Source: DATBAX01 sp963723765 (GTDB lineage Bacteria > Acidobacteriota > Terriglobia > Terriglobales > Acidobacteriaceae). From it: DNA of 64,000 nucleotides. Shown piece by piece: positions 8,344 to 16,749 of the stretch (positions are counted from its first letter, which is position 1; the number at the start of each line of letters is the position of its first letter). The stretch covers positions 248,001-312,000 of the forward strand of contig CAVRSD010000003.1 of the NCBI GenBank assembly GCA_963723765.1, read 5' to 3'. Position numbers and translations under genes: made by a program. Under the pieces are notes generated by a model. It worked only from the letters and a program-made list of their open reading frames with translations, was not told the origin of the DNA and made no database searches.

Positions 8344-9333
8344 CTACAGCGCGTCGGCGTTATGCAATGCGTCTTTCATCCCCGCCCAGCTTTGGCGCGA
8401 CGATTTTTCCGGAGTTCCTCCACCGTTCCAGTGTGTTTCCAGGCTGACCGCATAACGATACCCATCGTTTTTGAGCGCCTTAAACTGACCCACCCAGTCG
8501 ATGATGCCGCTGCCCACCGGCGCCCAATCGTAATCCTTACCGTGCTTGACTGCATCTTTGCAATGGCAGTGACCGATCCGGTCTTTGGGCAAAAGATCAT
8601 AGCCGTCAGGGTAAGCTTTCTCACCACTCGCGGCAGCATTTCCTGGGTCCCAATTCAGCATGAGATGGGGTGATTTCACCGCGCTCAAGACTTTGGCTGC
8701 CTCAGCGCCGGTGGCCGTATTGCACGAAGGTTCATTCTCCAAAACCAGAATGATTTCTTTCTTCCCGGCTTTGTTGGCCGCCTCTAGCAGCTTTCTATTC
8801 ATGGCCGCGCGATACGGAGCCGGATCGTCCAATCTCCAGAAATCGAAGCACCGCACGCGATCGGTCTGAAAAGACTTGGCCAGTTCGATGGCATGTTCTA
8901 GTAATTCGTCCTGCTGATCGAAACTAAAGATCGCGTGAAAGTCGGTGCGTTCACTGAATTTTGAGCGCGGCGCACCCGCCCAATCCGTTTTAAAGAGCGG
9001 ACTGGCAATATCGGTCACACGCAATTGATATTTCTTCAGGATGCGTTGCGCTTCGGCGATTTCCTTCGCGTCGAGATTCATGATGTTCTTGTTCCACATG
9101 CCGCGTAGCTCGATCCACTCCATGCCAAATTCCTGCGAGGCGACCTCGCAGGCACGGCCAAAATCCTGGGAGATCTCGTCATTGATGACGGCAACCCGGA
9201 ACGGCGATTTGATGCGCTGCTCTTGAGGTTCCTCCGCAGATGCCAGAGCGCCTTGCCAAGACGTGGTCAAAGCTGCGGCTGCCATGGTGCCCATTCCTGC
9301 CAGGAACTCACGTCGTCTGGTAAGAAAAGTCAT
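8344..9333 (-). CDS. Tat-exported sugar phosphate isomerase/epimerase-like TIM-barrel protein
   Basis: This 329-residue protein begins with a twin-arginine signal (RRREFLAGMGTMAAAALTTS), predicting folded export to the periplasm. The mature part is an AP-endonuclease-2/xylose-isomerase-like TIM barrel. Metal-ligand type motifs are visible: VLENEP (Glu), LMLNWDPGNAA (Asp), IGHCHCKD (His) and VSLETHWNGGG (Glu). Such proteins act on sugars or sugar-like substrates, sometimes as epimerases. The ATG at 9331-9333 has an AAGGAG site. It is the first gene of a two-gene unit with the ROK kinase. A secreted epimerase beside a cytosolic kinase suggests uptake of a processed sugar, but no transporter is adjacent. 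The reaction is unknown. Confidence 0.82.
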   Translation of the reverse strand: MTFLTRRREFLAGMGTMAAAALTTSWQGALASAEEPQEQRIKSPFRVAVINDEISQDFGRACEVASQEFGMEWIELRGMWNKNIMNLDAKEIAEAQRILKKYQLRVTDIASPLFKTDWAGAPRSKFSERTDFHAIFSFDQQDELLEHAIELAKSFQTDRVRCFDFWRLDDPAPYRAAMNRKLLEAANKAGKKEIILVLENEPSCNTATGAEAAKVLSAVKSPHLMLNWDPGNAAASGEKAYPDGYDLLPKDRIGHCHCKDAVKHGKDYDWAPVGSGIIDWVGQFKALKNDGYRYAVSLETHWNGGGTPEKSSRQSWAGMKDALHNADAL

Positions 9334-9460
9334 TCATTTTCTCCTTAGAACTTTAAGTTCTTGTTGCGGGAGGCAAACACAGCACGGCATAAACTGCCGT
9401 TCAGTTCACTTTGTCATGGAATGGATTCGCAGCAAATTGGTTGTGTGGGAACCCGGCAAA

Positions 9461-10222
9461 CTACTTCCGAAGCAGCATGACCTTTCCCGTCGCGAAGTGC
9501 GTGAGTATAGGAAAAGATTGCAGCAGCCAGCGATCATTCTTCCACAATAGCTTTTTGGGAAGAAGTGGAACTTTGGTCAGCAGTGCCATGTGCGGAAGCC
9601 GGAAGCTGCGTTCTGCGACTACGGTGAATCCTTCTGTGACAGTCGCCAACTCTTCTTTGGTGAGCGGATGTTCAAAATCCGAGATATCTTCCTGATCGGG
9701 AAAAGCGCGGCGTAGCAATGCCATGGTTTTCGACAAACGAACGGGTTCCCGCATGATGAACAACCCGCCGGGCCGCAAAATTCTGCGAATCTCCGCGCGT
9801 GCCCTGGGAAGGTCCAGATGATGCAGAAGCGCCATGCTAAACACGACATCCACCGACTCATCGGGTAAGCCAGTTTCGTAAGCCGAACCGACCCTTAGAT
9901 CGGCTGCCAATCCGTAATTGGCCAGCCTTTGTTGGGCCAGATCTACCAGCTCAGGCGAAATATCCATCGCAATGACCTTGGCGCCCCGCTTCACCAGGAC
10001 CACCAAATTTTCGCCGGAGCCGCATCCCAGATCCAAAACCGTCTTGCCTTTGACGTCACCCAGCAGATGGAAGGCGTACTCCAGTCCATAAGGAGTATTC
10101 GAGGGCGGATCCAGATAGCGGTCAATCTGTACCGGAGCCAGGACTACTTTCCTCGCTTCCGAGGCACTACGTTCGATTTCAGATTGGTCGCGCTCTGACA
10201 GCGCGGATGGGGTGGGAACCAC
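9461..10222 (-). CDS. Class I SAM-dependent methyltransferase
   Basis: A 253-residue protein with the classic Rossmann methyltransferase motifs. Motif I is VLDLGCGSGENLVVL (about residues 61-75), motif II is VIAMDISPELVDLA, and motif IV is VDVVFSMALLHHLDLPRA. Then comes LRPGGLFIMREPVRL. The family includes ubiquinone/menaquinone and small-molecule methyltransferases; the acceptor here cannot be deduced. The longest frame starts at GTG (10220-10222), without a strong ribosome site, so the true start may be slightly downstream. It is transcribed alone, downstream of ispG on the same strand with a 193-base gap. The C-terminal part (after residue 160) is helical and less conserved, as usual for the substrate side. 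Confidence 0.85.
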   Translation of the reverse strand: MVPTPSALSERDQSEIERSASEARKVVLAPVQIDRYLDPPSNTPYGLEYAFHLLGDVKGKTVLDLGCGSGENLVVLVKRGAKVIAMDISPELVDLAQQRLANYGLAADLRVGSAYETGLPDESVDVVFSMALLHHLDLPRARAEIRRILRPGGLFIMREPVRLSKTMALLRRAFPDQEDISDFEHPLTKEELATVTEGFTVVAERSFRLPHMALLTKVPLLPKKLLWKNDRWLLQSFPILTHFATGKVMLLRK

Positions 10223-10415
10223 TCAGACCACCGTTCTTTCCGCTCTCGACTTGCAAGATCCCGGAGAGCTGTTGGATTTATTGACGGAGGCCATCGTTCC
10301 CCCAGCGACGATTCGCTGGAATATTCAGCAGTTTACCGCGAATAATGGACAGGGCATAGGCAAAAATACAACCTGCCCATGCGGCACTTTACTCTTTATT
10401 TTCTTATGGTTGGCC

Positions 10416-11657
10416 CTAGGCTTTGGTTTCCAGTTCCAGCCGGGCAGCGTAGTGGGAGTCCACGTAGTCGTCGAGGATTTGAATGAACTCAGCGACAATC
10501 CGGTCGCCTTTCAACGTAGTGAAGAGTCGTCCGTCTACGTACACCGGAGCTTTGGGTTCTTCGAAGGTTCCCGGCAGCGAGATCCCCAGACTGGCATGCT
10601 TGGATTCGCCCGGCCCGTTGACCACGCAACCCATCACCGCGACTTTCATTTCTTCCACACCGGTGTAGCGTTCTTTCCACGCCGGCATCTGCTCGCGTAG
10701 ATAGGTTTGAATCTGCTCCGCCATCTCCTGGAAGAAGGTGCTGGTGGTGCGTCCGCATCCTGGACACGCGGTCACCTGCGGCGTGAAACTGCGAATCCCC
10801 AGCGACTGCAAAATCTGTTGCGCCACGCGAACTTCTTCGCTGCGATCGCCGCCCGGAGCGGGAGTGAGTGAAACGCGAATGGTATCGCCAATGCCTTCCT
10901 GCAGCAGCACTCCCAGCGCGGCGCTCGAAGCCACGACTCCTTTGGCTCCCATTCCAGCTTCGGTCAGACCGAGATGCAGTGGATAACTGCAGCGTGAGGC
11001 CAGCGAGCGGTAAACATCAATCAAGTCCTGCACCCCGCTGACTTTCGCGCTCAAAATAATTTGATCGGGACGCAATCCATATTTCTCTGCCAGAGCCGCG
11101 GAATTCAAAGCGCTCACCACCATGGCTTCCATGGTCACATCGCGAGCTTCCAACGGTTCGGCCAGCCGCGAATTCTCATCCATCATGCGGGTGAGCAGCG
11201 CTTGGTCGAGTGATCCCCAGTTCACACCGATGCGCACCGGCTTCTGGTTCTCCACCGCTACTTCAATCATAGTGCGGAAGTTGTTGTCATCCTTGCGGCC
11301 AATGCCGACGTTGCCGGGATTAATGCGATATTTCGCCAGCGCCCGTGCGCACTCCGGATACTTCTTCAGCAGGATGTGTCCGTTGTAATGAAAGTCGCCA
11401 ATAATAGGAACATTGACGCCCTGCTTGTCGAGCTGTTCCACAATGGGTGCGAGAGCTGCCGCAGACTCTTCGTTGTTAACCGTAACTCTGACGAGTTCCG
11501 ACCCGGCCCGTGCCAGCGCCGCCACCTGTTTGACGGTGGACGCAACATCCGCCGTGTCAGTGTTAGTCATGGACTGCACCACGACTGGGGCATCGCTGCC
11601 CACACGAACCCCGTTAATCGAGGCGGTAATGGACTTCCTGCGTTGAATATTGGCCAT
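10416..11657 (-). CDS. ispG: 4-hydroxy-3-methylbut-2-enyl diphosphate synthase (flavodoxin/ferredoxin-dependent)
   Basis: IspG (GcpE) converts methylerythritol cyclodiphosphate to HMBPP, the penultimate step of the MEP isoprenoid pathway. The 413-residue protein starts with the conserved VQSMTNTDTADV segment of the TIM-barrel domain. It ends with the iron-sulfur domain: ACPGCGRTTSTF supplies two cysteines, and MGCVVNGPGESKHASLGIS supplies the third cysteine and the conserved glutamate. Length fits the bacterial family. The ATG at 11655-11657 has a GAGG site 6 bases away. dxr, uppS and cdsA lie a few kilobases upstream on the same strand, so isoprenoid and carrier-lipid genes cluster here. Confidence is very high. 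Confidence 0.97.
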   Translation of the reverse strand: MANIQRRKSITASINGVRVGSDAPVVVQSMTNTDTADVASTVKQVAALARAGSELVRVTVNNEESAAALAPIVEQLDKQGVNVPIIGDFHYNGHILLKKYPECARALAKYRINPGNVGIGRKDDNNFRTMIEVAVENQKPVRIGVNWGSLDQALLTRMMDENSRLAEPLEARDVTMEAMVVSALNSAALAEKYGLRPDQIILSAKVSGVQDLIDVYRSLASRCSYPLHLGLTEAGMGAKGVVASSAALGVLLQEGIGDTIRVSLTPAPGGDRSEEVRVAQQILQSLGIRSFTPQVTACPGCGRTTSTFFQEMAEQIQTYLREQMPAWKERYTGVEEMKVAVMGCVVNGPGESKHASLGISLPGTFEEPKAPVYVDGRLFTTLKGDRIVAEFIQILDDYVDSHYAARLELETKA

Positions 11658-11745
11658 CGGGAGCCTCTATTTTAACACGCAGGAGACCGTCTTCTAGTCC
11701 AGCAACTGGTTCGTTTTCGCCTTTAAATAATCGGCCTCAGAAGCC

Positions 11746-12180
11746 TTACCAGCCACCCACTCCCTCCCGGGAGCCACGCAATGCATATCCCGTGGACGCG
11801 GCAGCGTGGCCAATCGCCAGCACCGGTACCCAGCGTTCCAGTTTGTGGTGCCCGGTAGCATGGAACATGTAGCTGATGAATATATTGAGTCCAACTCCGC
11901 CGCCATAGCGATATGCGGATCCCCAGCCATAGCCGTATGACTCAAAGTGCTTTTCCACCTTGTCGAAGGTTCTGCCCCGGCTTTCCAAATAATCGCCGTG
12001 GGACTGGATCGCCAGCAAAGCCGCCGTCTGGGCCGCCGTATTTTCACTGAAGAGGAGGACGTTTTGCTTGTCGAAAAATTTATGGCTTGCCGGTTGAGGA
12101 AGATAGGGATCGACGGCAAATACGATCTTTGAAGTAACTAAAACGAAGCTGAATAAGCCCAGGCGAAGTCGCACTGACAT
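11746..12180 (-). CDS. Conserved hypothetical secreted or membrane protein
   Basis: A 144-residue protein with an N-terminal signal-like segment (LGLFSFVLVTSKIVFA). A middle part follows with the hydrophobic patch GVGLNIFISYMFHATGHHKLERW and a small-residue patch AIGHAAASTGYAL. The phrase 'FHxTGHHKLERW' recurs in unknown proteins of Acidobacteriota as I remember them; no function is known. An ATG at 12178-12180 is used here. A TTG two codons upstream (12184-12186) has better spacing (6 bases) from the AGGAAGGA ribosome site and may be the real start. The protein ends abruptly after GVGGW, while a second frame stays open to 11694, so a C-terminal frameshift is possible. Confidence 0.55.
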   Translation of the reverse strand: MSVRLRLGLFSFVLVTSKIVFAVDPYLPQPASHKFFDKQNVLLFSENTAAQTAALLAIQSHGDYLESRGRTFDKVEKHFESYGYGWGSAYRYGGGVGLNIFISYMFHATGHHKLERWVPVLAIGHAAASTGYALRGSREGVGGW

Positions 12181-12450
12181 TTTCAATCCATTTCCTTCCT
12201 GGCGGACCTTCCTCATAAGATCGGCAAAGAAAAGAAACAGCTCAGAGTAAGAGAGTTTTGGCTAAGCCGCGGGGCGGGACGAGCTTAGAGGTCTGTAATG
12301 AATGGGGTATTCAGCGGAGAATTACTAATCGAAGGGTTGTGTTTTTTCAAAAGAACTGTGCAAACAATCGCGATAATTATGGCCGATGAATCCCAAAACG
12401 GAACCCGTGAACGGAGCTGATCCCCGCTGCACGGGTGTTCTGGAGTCGGG

Positions 12451-13785
12451 TTAAGGCATCATTCCGGGAATGGTCTTTCTTAGATCGTTGTAGATCACCA
12501 TCACCGCAAACAGCACGAGGAATACAAACGCCGCCTGATAGACCCGTTCTTTAATGTTCAGGCTAATGTCTCTCCCCATCAGAGTTTCCAGGAACAGCAG
12601 CAGGATCACGCCGCCATCCAGGATCGGAATGGGCAATAGGTTGAAGATGCCAAGATTGAGGCTGATCGCGGACGTCAACTCCATCAGCGGCGTCCAACCC
12701 TTCTTGACTGCAGCATCGCCTGCGGCCCGGCCGATTCCAATCGGTCCCGAAATAGCGCGCACGGAGATTTTGCGCTGAATCATCTTCTTAATCAGTTCCA
12801 TGATCAGCAGCGATCCCTCTTTGTTTCGCTGCAATGATTTTTGCAAGGCCTGCGAGAAGGGCAGTGCGACGCTCTTCATGGGGCGGCTTGCAATCCCCAC
12901 TCGGTAGCGTTGTTCTCCCAGCCCAGCGTCCGCCAGGACCGGCTGAACCGTGAATGTCATCTCCTGTTGATTCCGCAGCACCGTAATCGCAATCGGTTTG
13001 TCTTTCGAGAGTTTCAGACTCTCAATCATTGCCTCCAGGGCCGGTACCGGCTGGCCGTCAAGCTTGATGATCTCGTCCCCAACTTTCATGCCGGCCTTAT
13101 CGGCAGGCATGCCCGATTCAATGTCAGTGATCGCAACACTATGCTCCTTGGGGATCCAGCCCGCCGATCCGATTTGATCGGCGCCCAGCGCCTCCGGTAC
13201 CAAGGTCTTCTCAATGCGTTGCCCCTGACGGTCAATGGTGATACTCAGAGGCTGGTTGGGGCTCAACGCTTCTTTCGGATCTTCCTGCTCCCACGTGGGA
13301 TTCTCAATGTTATCGATGCGGACAATGCGATCGCCCGCCTGAATTCCGGCTTTCGCTGCCGGCGTATCGGCGATGACCCATCCAACCACGGCCGGCTCAT
13401 CGAGAACCGCTTCGTACTCGTAGTGGACCATGTACACAACCGTCAGCAGCCCGATTGCCAGCAGGATATTCATGGCAGGACCGGCAATGGCGATGAGAAA
13501 GCGGTGCCAACGCGGATGCGACAGGAATTCTGCCGGATCACCGGTGCGATCATCCATGGGATTTTCGCCGCTCATCTTCACATAGCCGCCGAGCGGCAGC
13601 AGGTTGATGCGGTAATCCGTGTCGCCTTTGCGGAAGCCGAACAGCCTTTTGCCGAAACCAATGGCAAACTGTTCCACCCGCACGCCCAGCAATTTGGCGA
13701 CAGCGTAATGACCAAACTCGTGAATCAGGATCATGAAACCCAGAATCACAGCGACGGAAATAACTGAAATTAAGAATTGCTCCAT
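12451..13785 (-). CDS. rseP: RIP metalloprotease RseP (site-2 protease)
   Basis: This intramembrane zinc protease cleaves anti-sigma factors and leftover signal peptides within the membrane. The 444-residue protein has the catalytic HEFGH motif in the first transmembrane helix (about residues 22-26). Two PDZ domains follow (about 130-205, with DTPAAKAGIQAGDRI, and about 215-290, with GMPADKAGMKVGDEI). The second active-site motif LLPIPILDGG lies near residue 385. The ATG is at 13783-13785. It follows dxr by 29 bases, and the order uppS-cdsA-dxr-rseP is common in bacteria. It is a candidate for processing the membrane anti-sigma factor encoded near 4.4 kb; this is inference. Confidence is very high. 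Confidence 0.95.
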   Translation of the reverse strand: MEQFLISVISVAVILGFMILIHEFGHYAVAKLLGVRVEQFAIGFGKRLFGFRKGDTDYRINLLPLGGYVKMSGENPMDDRTGDPAEFLSHPRWHRFLIAIAGPAMNILLAIGLLTVVYMVHYEYEAVLDEPAVVGWVIADTPAAKAGIQAGDRIVRIDNIENPTWEQEDPKEALSPNQPLSITIDRQGQRIEKTLVPEALGADQIGSAGWIPKEHSVAITDIESGMPADKAGMKVGDEIIKLDGQPVPALEAMIESLKLSKDKPIAITVLRNQQEMTFTVQPVLADAGLGEQRYRVGIASRPMKSVALPFSQALQKSLQRNKEGSLLIMELIKKMIQRKISVRAISGPIGIGRAAGDAAVKKGWTPLMELTSAISLNLGIFNLLPIPILDGGVILLLFLETLMGRDISLNIKERVYQAAFVFLVLFAVMVIYNDLRKTIPGMMP

Positions 13786-13814
13786 AAAGTATTGTTCTTC
13801 AAGGTACTGTTTTT

Positions 13815-15017
13815 CTATTTTCCCCGGAGTGCAGGCTGCTGTGCAACTGAGCTTCGCCCGAAATGACTAACCCTCTCCCGTGCTACCCGGCGCGCTTCCT
13901 CGTCTATTTCCAATACCTGCCTTATAGATTCCAATCTACCGACTTCCGTTGCCGAGAGCACTTCCTCAATCAGCTTCGGGATTTCTTCGAAGCCGATATG
14001 GCCCTCCAGAAAAGAAGATACGGCAATTTCATCCGCCGCGTTCAATGCAACAGTTTTCCCACCCCCAGCGTCGACCGCTTCATACGCCAGACGCAGGCAA
14101 GGGAATTTTTCCATGTCTGGAGGGCAGAAATCGAGGTGCCGTAAGTCCATGACTGACAAGTGCATATCCGACGCGATCCGTTCCGGGAAAGTCAGCGCAT
14201 ACAGAATCGGCAACCGCATGTCGGTCACAGAGAACTGAGCAAGTATGCTGCCATCCACGAATTCCACCATGGAATGAATGGTCGATTGCGGATGCACCAT
14301 CACCCGGACTTGGTTCGGTGGTAAGTTGAACAAACGACAAGCCTCAATTACCTCAAAACCCTTATTCATCAGGGTCGCCGAGTCAATCGTGATCCGGTTG
14401 CCCATCTTCCATGTGGGATGATTAAGCGCTTCCTCTACCGTAATACGGGAAAATTCCGTCTTTGGTTTGTTTAAGAATGGGCCGCCCGAAGCCGTCAGCC
14501 AGATGGTTTGCACTTCCTGCATGGTTCCACCGCGCAGGCACTGGTGCACCGCATTGTGCTCACTATCGATGGGCAACAGCGGTTTGCCCTGGCGGCGTGC
14601 TTCCGCAGTGATCAACTCTCCTGCCGCCACCAGACATTCTTTATTCGCCAGTCCGACCGTCTTGCCGGCCCGAACCGCTTCATAGGTTGCTTCCAGTCCG
14701 GCCACACCCACAATCGCGCTCACCACAAAATCCACATGCGGATGGGTGGCAACTCTTACCGCGCCCTCCGACCCAAACGCGACTTCTATCTCCTCGAGCC
14801 CCGCCGCCTTTAGACGAGTGCGAAAAACCTCAGCGTCTTTTTCATCGGCCACCGAAACCAGCCGTGGCTTCCAGCGCTGCGTCTGCTCGAACGCAGCTTC
14901 CAGATTCCGTCCGGCCGCCAGGGTCGTGACCTCAAACCGCTCCGGATAAGATTCGACGACACTCAGAGTGCTGCGTCCAATCGAACCGGTCGAACCGAGA
15001 ATGGCGATATGTTTCAT
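13815..15017 (-). CDS. dxr: 1-deoxy-D-xylulose-5-phosphate reductoisomerase
   Basis: Dxr makes methylerythritol 4-phosphate from DXP with NADPH, the committed step of the MEP pathway. The 400-residue protein begins with the NADPH-binding segment IAILGSTGSIGRSTL. It contains GKTVGLANKECLVAAG, the metal and substrate residues in LLPIDSEHNAVHQCL, the ASGGPFL loop, and WKMGNRITIDSATLMNKGFEVIEA (first 20: WKMGNRITIDSATLMNKGFE). Length matches the family. The ATG is at 15015-15017. The gene would normally follow cdsA directly. Here a small ParB-like gene and a phosphatase gene intervene, 31 bases upstream. It is downstream of uppS-cdsA and upstream of rseP, probably in one transcript. Confidence is very high. 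Confidence 0.96.
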   Translation of the reverse strand: MKHIAILGSTGSIGRSTLSVVESYPERFEVTTLAAGRNLEAAFEQTQRWKPRLVSVADEKDAEVFRTRLKAAGLEEIEVAFGSEGAVRVATHPHVDFVVSAIVGVAGLEATYEAVRAGKTVGLANKECLVAAGELITAEARRQGKPLLPIDSEHNAVHQCLRGGTMQEVQTIWLTASGGPFLNKPKTEFSRITVEEALNHPTWKMGNRITIDSATLMNKGFEVIEACRLFNLPPNQVRVMVHPQSTIHSMVEFVDGSILAQFSVTDMRLPILYALTFPERIASDMHLSVMDLRHLDFCPPDMEKFPCLRLAYEAVDAGGGKTVALNAADEIAVSSFLEGHIGFEEIPKLIEEVLSATEVGRLESIRQVLEIDEEARRVARERVSHFGRSSVAQQPALRGK

Positions 15018-15048
15018 GGAGATTGTTTGGAGTTAGAAGCCGAACCTT

Positions 15049-15552
15049 TTATTTTGTGCCGGCTAGAACTGCGGCATAGTGGTCAATCCAATTGTGTTGT
15101 TCCTCAGTCTCTGGAACCGCAGTGCCGCGTGCCGACGCCAAACTCATCATTGCAGCACCTGGGCTTATGCCCTTGGTCACGAGTAGGCACGCCGCAACTA
15201 AACCGGTTCTTCCGACACCCTGGCGACAGTGCACTACAACATTTTTACCTGAGGAAAGTTCCATATCGAGTTCTTCCAGTATTGCTGTTAGCTCAGATTC
15301 AGAATTCGGCACCTGACGATCAGGAATTGGCAGGGATATAAACTTCATACCTTGACGTTTAACTAGTCCCCCTTCGTCCATAAGGCCCAAATCCCGTTCT
15401 TCCGCCGGTTCTAGCAGGGATAGCACCGTATTTATTCCAGCTTGGTGCCAGCTCTTGATTTCATCTTCTAACCAATCTTCTCCGCGAGGACGCGCCGCCA
15501 GAGCCAGTTTGCCTGGCCACGGTCCATTTACCCAATAGAGTGACGTCCACAT
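15049..15552 (-). CDS. Dual-specificity/tyrosine protein phosphatase family protein
   Basis: A 167-residue cytosolic phosphatase of the cysteine-based DSP/PTP superfamily. The active-site P-loop HCRQGVGRTG (Cys-x5-Arg) is intact near residue 112. The general-acid loop IPDRQVP carries the aspartate. The ATG at 15550-15552 has a GGGAG site and starts immediately after the stop of the ParB-like gene, so the two are translationally linked. Base composition is visibly AT-richer than the flanking dxr and cdsA genes, which suggests the pair was inserted. The substrate is unknown; members of this group dephosphorylate proteins, nucleotides or phosphoinositides. It sits in the isoprenoid/phospholipid operon, where such a gene is not normally found. 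Confidence 0.8.
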   Translation of the reverse strand: MWTSLYWVNGPWPGKLALAARPRGEDWLEDEIKSWHQAGINTVLSLLEPAEERDLGLMDEGGLVKRQGMKFISLPIPDRQVPNSESELTAILEELDMELSSGKNVVVHCRQGVGRTGLVAACLLVTKGISPGAAMMSLASARGTAVPETEEQHNWIDHYAAVLAGTK

Positions 15553-15553
15553 T

Positions 15554-15802
15554 TCAGGAATTCTCCCTGGCAACAATTTCTCGGGGAAGAAGATCCACCT
15601 TCATTCCGCGTTCTCTTAGAACGTAAATGCGATGATGCCCATCTAGTATAGTTCCATCAGATCTGGTTTTTAGGCAATCTCTTTGTCCGGGTAAGAGGGA
15701 GTTTTGCAGAGTTTCAGTGGAGATCCTTCGCATTTCATTGAGTTTTACCGGGCTCAGAGAGCTATCTGGATGAAGCGGGACGAGCGTAGAAATATCGGGC
15801 AT
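15554..15802 (-). CDS. Small ParB/sulfiredoxin-like domain protein
   Basis: An 82-residue protein. Its second half, RSDGTILDGHHRIYVLRERG, has the G-x-x-x-DGHHR pattern of the ParB/Srx N-terminal fold, which binds and hydrolyses nucleotides in known members. It lacks the DNA-binding and dimerisation domains of true ParB. I placed the start at the ATG 15800-15802; a longer TTG-initiated form would overlap the end of cdsA. It ends 2 bases before the phosphatase start, so they form a coupled pair. AT-richer composition than its neighbours supports a separate origin. It may act with the phosphatase, for example as an ATP-dependent partner, but that is inference. Confidence 0.6.
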   Translation of the reverse strand: MPDISTLVPLHPDSSLSPVKLNEMRRISTETLQNSLLPGQRDCLKTRSDGTILDGHHRIYVLRERGMKVDLLPREIVARENS

Positions 15803-15819
15803 ACCTACAACATCCAAGC

Positions 15820-16749
15820 CTAATGCATCACATGCCAGGCCGCATAGTACCAAAGCACCGGCGCAGCAAAGAGCAGGGCATCGACACGGTCCAGCATCCC
15901 GCCATGGCCCGGCAGAATCGCTCCCGAATCCTTCACACCCGCCCCGCGCTTAATTAGAGATTCCACTAGATCACCCATCTGTGCCGCGACATTCAGGGCC
16001 GCCGAAATCCAGAATACCGGCCACAGCGGCAGCGGCTGTTGTCCGAAATAAGCATCACGCCGCTCAATAAAATGCGCCTGCAGCAGCCAGGAGCTGATCG
16101 GATAGGCGTAATGGTAGAGCAGCACGCCAACTCCCACGCTTGCCACTACTGATGCCACAGCACCTTCCCACGTCTTGTTCGGACTAATGCGCGGGGACAT
16201 CCGGTGCCGGCCGATCGCCTTGCCTACAAAATAAGCAAAGATGTCTCCAGCCCATACGACGAGTAGCAGGTAAATCACCAAAAACGCGCCCGCCCACTGT
16301 TCTCGCAACTGCACCAGAAACGCCAGCGGCAAAGCCACATAAGCGAAAGAAAAAGCTGAAACCATGGCGGCGGGAAACGCCGTTGCCAAATCTGCGCGCC
16401 GCATGGCGATGGTCAGAAAAACAAACGGGGCCAACGCCGCGGCAAAAACTGCGCTATGGCTAAAGCTACCCGTCTCGAGCAATGGTGTGTCGCCCGGATT
16501 GATCGCCAGCAGCAGAAAAAAAAGGCCAAAATAAACAAAGGTAGGCCAGCGCAGGGGCTTGATCCCGTAGAACTCCGACAGCTTCAGCAGTTCATGTACA
16601 GTGAGCAGAGCGACCACGGCAGCGATCACCGCCAGCACCGAAACCGGCGCCTTCAAAATCAGCACCAGAACAATTGGAATGAGAACAACCGCGGTGAGAA
16701 CACGCTTGAGGAGTTGCAAGCCCTTAGCTCCGGCCTGCGTGGGAGTCAT
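15820..16749 (-). CDS. cdsA: Phosphatidate cytidylyltransferase
   Basis: CdsA converts phosphatidic acid and CTP to CDP-diacylglycerol, the precursor of membrane phospholipids. The 309-residue integral membrane protein has about eight hydrophobic helices. The C-terminal CDS signature is clear: RISPNKTWEGAVAS in the loop after helix six, and DSGAILPGHGGMLDRVDALL near the end, holding the metal-binding aspartates. The ATG at 16747-16749 overlaps the end of uppS by 26 bases, which implies translational coupling. The uppS-cdsA pair is conserved in most bacteria. Confidence is very high. Confidence 0.95.
   Translation of the reverse strand: MTPTQAGAKGLQLLKRVLTAVVLIPIVLVLILKAPVSVLAVIAAVVALLTVHELLKLSEFYGIKPLRWPTFVYFGLFFLLLAINPGDTPLLETGSFSHSAVFAAALAPFVFLTIAMRRADLATAFPAAMVSAFSFAYVALPLAFLVQLREQWAGAFLVIYLLLVVWAGDIFAYFVGKAIGRHRMSPRISPNKTWEGAVASVVASVGVGVLLYHYAYPISSWLLQAHFIERRDAYFGQQPLPLWPVFWISAALNVAAQMGDLVESLIKRGAGVKDSGAILPGHGGMLDRVDALLFAAPVLWYYAAWHVMH

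Noticed and set aside
10223..10415. Possible small gene or riboswitch before the ispG end
   Set aside because: No ribosome site with a supported ORF and no conserved RNA motif could be seen.
11694..12119. 141-residue alternative frame over the 11.7 kb gene
   Set aside because: The competing frame has a signal peptide and a conserved GHHKLERW segment; this one looks like low-complexity shadow. A C-terminal frameshift cannot be excluded.
15049..15853. Toxin-antitoxin system for the phosphatase/ParB-like pair
   Set aside because: No toxin fold or antitoxin DNA-binding domain is visible; only the tight pairing suggested it.
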